Below, one piece after another: positions 1-7,394 of a stretch of 12,923 bases of DNA. Source of the DNA: Flammula alnicola (Eukaryota; Basidiomycota; Agaricomycetes; Agaricales; Strophariaceae); contig JADNRV010000791.1 of the NCBI GenBank assembly GCA_015499995.1, positions 1 to 12,923 of the forward strand. Reading direction: 5' to 3'. How positions within the stretch are numbered: position 1 is the first letter of the stretch; every line of letters starts with the position of its first letter. Position numbers and translations under genes: made by a program. The notes beneath the pieces are model-generated. The model ran no database searches, was not told the DNA's origin, and saw only the letters and a program-made list of their open reading frames with translations.

Positions 1-839
1 TCTTTCTATTGACTGCGCAAGATCAGTCTAAAATGCATTGGGTTGCATCTAATCAAGGACTCACCGACAGAAGAAGGGTCCAGCTTCAAGACCTCCAAAG
101 TATTCGAACATGCTTGCAGAATCTGCTCGGCCAGTCCATGAGCAAACAGGGGCATTTCCGCCACATTAAGATAAAGCCGGCGTAGCTGCGATACGTCTAT
201 GATGGTTGAAGACGAGATGGCATCGAACAGCTTGCGGGATTTCCAATAAGGGTTTCCCAGATCCAGAGATACCAGTTCTGTCGGCTGTTCTGGGTTCTGA
301 TCTGCCCGAGTCTTGAGCACGCAAGAATCGTTGAATTTGCTATATGCCAAATGCTTGAAAGAGGCTCTGCAAGGGATTAGTGTCAAGGGCATGTTCTCGA
401 GCTCAACTTGTATGAGTGACGGCAGTCCGAGGACAGTTCGAATCGGTGAAAGGAAGACGGGGGGAAATTCTGGGCTTCTAGCGTTGGCCGCAAAGGCGGT
501 AAGTCGATGAAATAAGGGAAGAATTAGAGCTAAACGATGGTCATCACTGGGGGATTTGTGTCCGAGACCGCCTATGATTTTCAGAGATTTGACATATTTA
601 GCAATGTGAGGAGAGGACTCCATCAAAGCCAAAAGTTTCTGAGTCGAGGGGATGGCAAGGATATCGTGTCCTGCCACTGCATCAACCACCACCGCGATAG
701 TAGAAAAAAGTTCTTTTTGGCAAGCTGGGGTGAAGGGCCGGTGGAGGAATGAGCAGCTTCTTAGAGCATCAACATCGTCCCGAAGAAAACCCAGAATTTC
801 GTCAACGAGCTCCTGCGATAGACTTTGAAAGGTTGCCAT
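1..839 (-). CDS. F-box protein, 3' end truncated by the window
   Basis: The frame starting at the ATG at 837-839 begins with an F-box-like helix pair: MATFQSLSQELVDEILGFL, then DALRSC and a TPACQKELFSTI block, all within the first 45 residues. This is the usual layout of agaricomycete F-box proteins, which are thought to act as substrate adaptors of SCF ubiquitin ligases. The remainder (about residues 50-260) is leucine-rich without a clear repeat I can name. The frame stays open upstream to an ATG at 987-989, adding 50 residues. I prefer the inner ATG because it puts the F-box at the N terminus. The open frame would stop at 6-8, but a consensus donor GTGAGT at 59-64 and an acceptor CAG ending at 13 define a 52-bp intron (13-64). 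The gene therefore probably continues beyond base 1. The substrate is unknown. Confidence 0.75.
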
Positions 840-1255
840 TGGAGGTCTTCGAGCTCGTGGTGTCGATGAAACAAGGTCCCGTTGGGCTTCGAGATACCCA
901 TTGCCGAATTGCCGACAGATAGTATTGAACCTCCGCAGCATAGAGTAAGTCACCGGCACCATCTCGGCGAGGAGCACATCCCTTGTCATCTCCTGTCATC
1001 CTATCGCCCAACATTCAAGTTGAAACGTCGCTCTTTCTTTTATCATAACCCCTGATATCAGCTGAAGATTGCACTGTCCCTCTTCGTAACCATCTGTGCT
1101 AGTCGGGAGCTTTCATTTTTTTGTGAGGAAGATTCACGCGGCTTGAGAAATCAGGTGCTTTCACTCTAGGCCCGAAATTTCTTCACGTAAGTCAGCTAAC
1201 ACGCCTCTTTACCTTACCACCAAAAAGTATTCGAGGACAACCGAAAAGTCAATCG
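840..1255. promoter_or_regulatory. Divergent intergenic region, probable bidirectional promoter
   Basis: These 416 bp separate two divergently transcribed genes, so both promoters should lie here. The stretch has pyrimidine-rich tracts on the plus strand, such as CTCTTTCTTTT near 1030 and CTCTTTACC near 1204, typical of fungal TATA-less promoters. I see no convincing TATA box for either gene. The left 150 bp could be coding if the F-box gene starts at 989 instead of 839. Confidence 0.5.
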
Positions 1256-2827
1256 ATGGCGGGCTCCTTTTCCTTGTCGGATACCATCCACATTGCCTTT
1301 GGGTCATGTCTGCCATGTCTCAAGCCTGCCTCCAACTCAGGAGAGGACTCCCCGCAGCAGCAGGACCATAACCACAACCCTGCTATAAATCGGATACCGC
1401 GGGCCCGCCCCGATGAGCTGCAAGGACTGCTCGCAGATGCCGACACCGACGTCGAAGCCGAGACGCTGTCGCTGCACTCGAACCCGGGGCGCAGCGCACA
1501 GCGCAACAGGCACAAGAAGAAGCGCAGGTCGAAGAAGACGTCCGACAACCCCCGCAGGATCACGTTGTTCGGATATGACCTGTTCGGCCGCGCTGGGCCC
1601 CCGCCGATCCAGTTGCCTGACGGCGACGATGCGCTGTATAATGAACCGGGACGGCGACAACGAAGGAGCAGCAGCGGCGGCAGTTTGACACCTAATACGA
1701 TCGTGACAGCACATTCGACCGCGAGCACCTTCGATTCGGATGCGGCCCCGCTGGATGCCGCTACCATTGCTGCTCTATCCTCACCGACAGCTGCAGCTGC
1801 GGCCATCGAAGCTGCCAGCCAGGCCACCGAGGCCGAGACGCAGCGGCTGAGAGAAAAGGAAGAGCGCCGACAGAGGCGGAGGGAGAAGAAGGAGCTCAAA
1901 CGAATGGCAGAGGCACTTGCGAGCCAGGGCGTGGTGGGCGACGGCGACACTGAGGGCTTTGAGGGCTTCCAAGGGAGCAGCGCACAGGCGTTCTCGAAAT
2001 CGGGCTCGGGCTACCGTAGCATTCCCGCCGCCATGTTCCCCGGTAGGCCCACCTCCGACTCTGGGTCTGGGTCTGCCTTTTCTGGATCCGCCAGAGAAGG
2101 TTTTGGACGCTTCGTCTCTGCCCCAGCTCCACCCCCCGGACCTTACGTTCCTCCTCCAAACGAAGACGATGACGACGCAGCGGACCTTGATGGGGGCATG
2201 TACGCACGCAAAGCGCCCCGCGGTGCAGCAACCGGCGGCGGCGGCTCGCACGGCTCAGACTCGCACAGCAGGACGTCGGGGTCGCGCAGCGACAGGGCAC
2301 ACCAATTCCCCGACCCCCGCAACGTCTTCGCCCACATCCAATCCCACTCATACTCTCACTCTCCCTCGCGCCTCAGCTCGCCGTCCCAGCCCACCTTCCA
2401 GCCAGCAGCCAGCACCGTTAACAATAGCGAAGGCAAGCCGACGAAGAAAAAGTCGTCCAAGTCATCCTCATCGCGGACGACCCGATCACACTCCTCGGCG
2501 GCGACGTCACAATCTCCTTCGCTCCCATCGCCCATCTCCCCAGCGTTCTCTGCCAGCGCACAGGAAGTCGTGAGCCCTAGCACCGTCGAACAGGGACAAG
2601 GGTTCTTCGACCTCGAGGACGAGCTGCCGGTGCGGAAGCGCTCTCCTATGCCGTCAGCAGGCGATGCCCCGAAATTGCAAGCTGAGTTCCCTACGACGCG
2701 GATTGGTGGTGGCGGAGCTGGGTTCCCCTCGACGGGCTTTGGAGGTGGAGGAACGAAGAGGACGAGGGATTTTGGCGCGTTCCTTGCGCGCAGAGGAGAT
2801 GAAGATGAGGGTGTCGATGGGCTGTGA
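1256..2827 (+). CDS. Uncharacterised low-complexity protein with N-terminal CLPC motif (523 aa)
   Basis: This is a single-exon frame of 523 residues ending in TGA; I do not recognise a named family. The N terminus (residues 5-25) is short and moderately hydrophobic with a CLPC pair at Cys18 and Cys21, which could be palmitoylated or bind metal (inference). A basic patch HKKKRRSKK lies at 86-94. A compact block that looks conserved, RRITLFGYDLFGR with a PPPIQLP stretch, lies at 100-121. An alanine-rich stretch at 160-190 leads into a strongly charged helix of about residues 190-225 (RLREKEERRQRRREKKELKR), probably coiled coil. The rest is Ser/Gly/Pro-rich and probably disordered, with a DDDD patch at 304-307, a Ser/Lys tract at 396-415 and Gly-rich repeats at 483-499. 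The coding bias is strongly GC-rich and no intron is needed. The start is the first ATG, in context TCGATGG. It is probably a membrane-associated or scaffold protein, but this is a guess. Confidence 0.75.
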   Translation: MAGSFSLSDTIHIAFGSCLPCLKPASNSGEDSPQQQDHNHNPAINRIPRARPDELQGLLADADTDVEAETLSLHSNPGRSAQRNRHKKKRRSKKTSDNPRRITLFGYDLFGRAGPPPIQLPDGDDALYNEPGRRQRRSSSGGSLTPNTIVTAHSTASTFDSDAAPLDAATIAALSSPTAAAAAIEAASQATEAETQRLREKEERRQRRREKKELKRMAEALASQGVVGDGDTEGFEGFQGSSAQAFSKSGSGYRSIPAAMFPGRPTSDSGSGSAFSGSAREGFGRFVSAPAPPPGPYVPPPNEDDDDAADLDGGMYARKAPRGAATGGGGSHGSDSHSRTSGSRSDRAHQFPDPRNVFAHIQSHSYSHSPSRLSSPSQPTFQPAASTVNNSEGKPTKKKSSKSSSSRTTRSHSSAATSQSPSLPSPISPAFSASAQEVVSPSTVEQGQGFFDLEDELPVRKRSPMPSAGDAPKLQAEFPTTRIGGGGAGFPSTGFGGGGTKRTRDFGAFLARRGDEDEGVDGL

Positions 2828-3683
2828 ACGTCGCTTCGTTTACCATCCGTCTTTGCTGCGAACTCTCGAGTTTTCGCCCTTGTTCATTATTATACTGCTT
2901 TATTTTTCATAACTTCTAGGACGAGGAAGCCATTCAACCTATCTATAGGCTCCTTTACCTGGCAACCGAACGCTTGCTTTTCATGTTTTTTTATGCTTTT
3001 CACAGTCTCTCATTAATTCCTACTTATACCCTTCGCATCTTACCATTCCTCTTTCTCCTCTCCTACATATTCTCTCTGAGTTTCTCCGAACCCGCCCATA
3101 TACATGATGACGAGGTCTACGTCCCTCCTCACGATACTTGTAGACAGATACCTTATCACGACTACCCGACCAAGTGTACTTAATGACAATTTTACGACCT
3201 CGCTTATGGAATGGAATTGATTGGTTTTTGTACTGGTTACGATACAGTATACTGTTATCCACATATTGCTTCAATCCCGTTTGTTGTTGTTCTTGGCATG
3301 TTATCACCTTACGAATTCCCAGAGCACTTTGAATGTGGGTTTTAGGGGTTTTCTGGCCAAGCAACATGTCGATGCTACCTAAAACATTTCATTCATGTTC
3401 TACGAACGTGATGAGTGATGTCGATCGACAGCTCGATCGAATTCCAAAAGAGGGAATTATTTCCAAACTGAGCCTGCTACGGCATGAGTCAGTGTTCCCC
3501 GTCTTGACTCCCACCAGCTCGAACCCAAAATTTCAAATCTTAAATTTTTTGGAATCCGAAATGAAAATGAAAATAAATGTATTGATTTGAGGTATGCTAT
3601 GTCTCCAATATTCCCAACATGTGCTGTCAATAGAGTACACGATTCCAGTTCCAGAAACTCCAGAGGGCAAAGGTTACAAATAT
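2828..3683. other. Convergent 3' intergenic region
   Basis: This 856-bp gap lies between the stop codons of the CLPC-protein gene (plus) and the downstream fungalysin copy (minus). It is AT-rich, with T/C-rich runs around 2980-3075, so it should contain both 3' UTRs. An AATAAA occurs on the plus strand near 3571. The short open frames here (for example 2974-3183 and, on the minus strand, 3020-3367) resemble no protein I know. The only structured element noticed is the hairpin at 3421-3440. Confidence 0.6.
3421..3440. repeat. Perfect 8-bp hairpin TCGATCGA-CAGC-TCGATCGA
   Basis: The self-complementary octamer TCGATCGA occurs twice, separated by CAGC. It is therefore both a direct repeat and a perfect inverted repeat with a 4-base loop. 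It sits between two convergent genes. A role in 3'-end formation is possible but unproven. Confidence 0.7.
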
Positions 3684-6212
3684 TTAACAGCCAGCAGGTA
3701 CTGTCGTGTCGTCGTTGTGGCTGGCAGCATTAACACCGAGACCACGACTGGCGAAGGCGTTCCAGAGGAGACACTTGTTGGCACCTCCAAATCGGTTAAC
3801 GTCAGCCTGGATCCATGCGTTGCGGGCAGTCAAGACTTGGTGCCAATGAAGGTCAATAAATATTTGCAAGGAAAGCGAACCGGAGAAATTAAACGTACAA
3901 GTTGGGTTGCATGGTTGGAGCGGCAGGGAGTCGATGAAGAGGTGCATGAAGACTATGTTTCCCTCAGTTCCAGTGGGGTTCGTGCGGGCGGTGGCAGACC
4001 AGCCGTGGGCACCAACGACAGCGGCGTAAACATTATGGAGTATATTGGCCCAGACTTCACCGATATCTGTAATTAAGAGAGTCTATATCAGGAAGGTGGT
4101 ATGTATAATAAGGTTAGGCTCCTTACCGTGTACCTCAGTCAAAGTCTTGAGGCTCGAGTACCGGAGAGGGTTGACAGTTCTTTTTTCGAAGAAGATAAGT
4201 AAAAGGACGACGCTTGTTACTGGAATTAACGTACGCAGATGTAGAATAAGGGTGCGTCCGAATACCAGCAGCGTCGTTCGTGACATATTGTCCGAGAACG
4301 TAGTCGGGAACGGCAGCAGAGGTCTTCTCGTTCCAGCTGGATTTAAAGTTAAGCACAATAGTAGATGGTCAAAGAATAATTACAGAAACCTACTCAGCCA
4401 TAGTATCCGACCAACCTAATCACATCAAGAACTTGAATATACATGCACAATATTCTTTTGAGGGAGCCACGAACCTTCACCCATACCACCGGCTTCGGTT
4501 GTCTGCAAGCAGCGACCAGTTCCTCCACCAGTCATCCGGTTGGTGACTCCGTGGGTCATCTCGTGCGAGACGATGTCATTCTCGAGAGCACCATCGCGCC
4601 CGGGCTGATAAGGTCAATTGAGAGCTCAAGAAATAAATGGTATCAGCTCACGCTGGTAAGATCCCACAAAAACATGCGCATGGCACCCGATGTTCCACTA
4701 GAGAAAAGTGGTGCTCAATAACGGAAGTCAAATATAGAGGGCTGGATACATACTCAGCGGGAGTGGAGAAGTCGGCGTTATCAGTTCCAGCAGAGTCCTG
4801 GACGGAGATGGTAACACGGTCATTTGCCTTTCCGCCCAAGCCATTATTGTTGGTCTGGAAATTGAATGCAGCCTCGGTGAAGCCATATCTGATAAAAGGT
4901 TTGAGTGTAAGCTCGCGAAATAGTGCTCTTCCGATGATACTTACCGATAGGTCAAGTCATGAATGCTGTTAACGATGTAAAACGCATTCGTGCGGGCAGC
5001 ATCCAAGTTGACCTGGGTGGTCGGAGCCACAGCGGGGTTCTGGGTGAAGATGAAATTCAACCCGGTTGAGGATTGAGTGGTAACTGCGGTTTGCGAGCCC
5101 TTGAACGCGACTGCGTTGTTACCCGCAGTCGTCCTACGTATATCAATAAGGAATGGAATGAGAAAGTGCAGAGCGATAATAGCGGCGAACTACTAACGTG
5201 GAGTTGGCTCCTCCTGTGGAGTGCCAGCCGAACGGAGAGGCCAAGGGATCCTGGGGATTTGTCAAGGTCTGGAATCCGTCAGTGAGGATTTCCTCCTGGA
5301 TGGGAAGGACGCGATACTAGTCGAACAATATTAGCGACGACAAATCATAGCCAACAATCATCAAGCTTACCGAGGCTTTGGTGACAAAGTCAACAATGGA
5401 AACAAGCTCGTTAGCGTGAGCATCGACAAAGGCCTCAACCCAGATGCCAGCGGCCTCATTACGGATTTGAACGACGTGGGTGAGTACAACTGTGTTATCG
5501 GGTTTCACGAAGAACTCGATGCTGGGAGGGAAGTCGTTGAATTTGCCGCCAATGGCGCTCTCTGCGGTGGCGATGGCCTGGTCGACAGTGATAGAGGGCG
5601 TACTGGAGGCGATCGACTCTGAAAAATTGATACTGTTTTAGGAGGTGTGGAGTAATCGAGCTCCGACTTACTAGGAGTGACGAAAGAGGACCCAAAGGCA
5701 ACGACCTTCTGGGCATTGTTGAATGCGACGTTGGCAACAGCGTTGGCAAAGGGAATGCCATCCTGAAATATAATTCTTCAGCTTGGCTTATGTATCATTC
5801 CAAATAAAAGGAACATACATGGGTCTGCTTCAGGAAAGCGTGTTGAGCAACCTCCCCTGAAAAGCCAGAGTGGAAGTTGATGGCGCTAGAGTCAATTGAA
5901 AGGTGCGACCCGACGAAAGCCTCGGCAGATTCCGAAAGGCTGAATGCAGCGCGCTTGGACAAGGGATGGTCAATTCCTGCCTCAAAGGTCTACTAGAAAT
6001 GTCAATAAATTGATCATTACAGTCAAGACTATCGCGACACTGACCTCAAAGGTGCTGGGCGGGTTGAAGACTTCGAGTTGGACGTTGTTAGCGAGGCTGC
6101 GCGTCCGGTGAGTGGCATGCCTGACGCTTCCCTGGAAGGGGACAGCTCCGGCGCTTCTCGCATATGCAATCGCAAGCAAGACGGAGGTGAAGAACTTGTT
6201 GAAGGAAACCAT
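3684..6212 (-). CDS. Secreted fungalysin metalloprotease (M36), downstream copy, 13 introns
   Basis: Predicted extracellular zinc endopeptidase. The exons (high to low) are 6045-6212, 5819-5989, 5672-5762, 5371-5618, 5198-5316, 4945-5133, 4754-4888, 4652-4697, 4475-4604, 4394-4415, 4235-4336, 4127-4179, 3899-4066 and 3684-3835. Together they are 1,794 nt, giving 597 residues plus TAA, close to the usual size of about 600-640. All introns are GT-AG, 47-64 bp. A signal peptide (residues 1 to about 23, starting [17 protein letters not shown]) is followed by a propeptide to about 226 and the catalytic domain to 597. HEMTH at 403-407 supplies two zinc ligands and the catalytic Glu404. Glu432 in GMGEGWSD is the third ligand, by analogy with Aspergillus Mep. 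Conserved [14 protein letters not shown] and NKCLLWNAF blocks support the fold. It forms a head-to-tail tandem with the copy at 7395-10225. No frameshift or internal stop was found, so it should be functional. Confidence 0.95.
5990..6044 (-). other. Intron 1 of downstream fungalysin, with tandem acceptor CTAGTAG
   Basis: This 55-bp intron starts GTCAGT and ends in two consecutive AGs, CTAG then TAG. Use of the second gives the frame GAG|ACC TTT GAG, which matches the paralogue. Use of the first would add the in-frame triplet TAG directly after Glu56, which is a stop codon. Confidence 0.8.
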
Positions 6213-7394
6213 TTTTCAAATGTTGTCGCTAAGGTCGCAGAGCTCTAGATTTCGCCTGGGGAAAGAGTATGGATTATTGAGCGAATTTATACGCCTGACA
6301 GCAAGCATTCGGGTTGTAAGTATATCCCGACATAGCCATGACTATCCAAGAAAGCAAGACTTTGCTTAGTCCTAACTTCAGCATGGCGCATGGTCGATGA
6401 TAAGAGAGAAGCTTGCCAGATTACACGTCGCGTGAATATGCAATGTGGACCGCCTTGTTCAGCGTAGTCTTAGTGGGACGACACAAACACGGGGGTGACT
6501 ATACAGTCCCGGTATGTCTAATCAGAGTCCTCGTCAATGCGTGTCACATTCAATGAACACGAGGATACTCTGCATTTTTTGGGCCGTCTTTCTCATTGTC
6601 GCTTGCGTGGTACGGATACATGTGGGCCGAAGGAAGCTAAGTATAATATTAGACACATTGGAATATTGCAGGTGAACAGAAAAGACCTCCAAACTGGAAC
6701 GTTCAGATGGAATCCTAGAAACGTACCGTGCTCGGGATCATGTGGCTGGTATTTTTAGCTGCTATTCCCAGCGCACCTGCTATTTCAACGCTTGAACAGC
6801 GCTTCGGACCTTCTGTACCTATTTGACGTGGATCCGGAAATAATTGAGCAGCGATAACCCAAAAAATACGACGAAAAGCAACTCGGAGGACACTTATTGC
6901 AAGGATTGTAGCCGCAGACCCGCAGACGCCCAAGTTTCGGCATCACCAGGAGCTGTTGCAACACAGACCATAACATTTGTATGCGACACGTAACGTCTTG
7001 GCATTCGCTTGGCATCTGTCGGATACAGTTACCGAGAAGACCCCGTCCCGTTGATGTCCAATTATCAAAAATGCTATCAAGACACACCACTTCGTTTTCT
7101 TTCTAGATCACGCCCAACTTTGTGAGGCAGTGCGAAGGTCATTCACATTAAAATGACTAATGGATGTTCGTAAAAATAGAGGGACCAAACTCGATTCGGT
7201 TCGTGATTTGTTCAAAATTTGTTCACGATCCGCGACTGGGAGGGAATACCAGGCCAGGTGCAGAGCCCCGAGAAAAGCCTATGCTTTCAATAGCGGAATC
7301 GAAATAATATCTCAGAGATACTATCTGAATATATAGAACAATAAATTCGACAAAGGCTGTGATGACTCTTCGCACATATGGCATAAATAATTCT
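6213..7394. other. Intergenic region between the two fungalysin genes
   Basis: These 1,182 bp hold the 3' flank of the upstream copy and the promoter of the downstream copy. Apart from the TATA element near 6288 I see only short repeats. At 7201-7228 TCGTGA and TCACGA form a 6-bp inverted repeat around two direct copies of ATTTGTTC (7206-7213 and 7217-7224). The open frames here (6537-6758, 6785-7090) have no recognisable protein. I see no third fungalysin remnant and no transposon. Confidence 0.55.
6285..6291 (-). promoter_or_regulatory. TATA box of the downstream fungalysin copy
   Basis: On the minus strand TATAAAT lies about 73 bp upstream of the ATG at 6212, in context CTGTCAGGCGTATAAAT. 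The paralogue has a TATA element at a comparable position, also preceded by CTGTC, which supports the assignment. Confidence 0.55.

Noticed and set aside
1249..1950. Long antisense open frame (233 codons) opposite the CLPC-protein gene, with further antisense frames to 2351
   Set aside because: The region is GC-rich and repetitive, which keeps other frames open. The products are low-complexity Ser/Ala/Arg runs without any domain, and the sense frame explains the sequence.
3594..4076. Plus-strand open frame of 160 codons
   Set aside because: It lies mostly antisense to fungalysin exons 13 and 14, whose minus-strand reading matches the protease family.
6785..7090. Cysteine-containing 101-codon open frame between the fungalysins
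   Set aside because: No signal peptide, no regular cysteine spacing, no family resemblance; consistent with chance in intergenic DNA.
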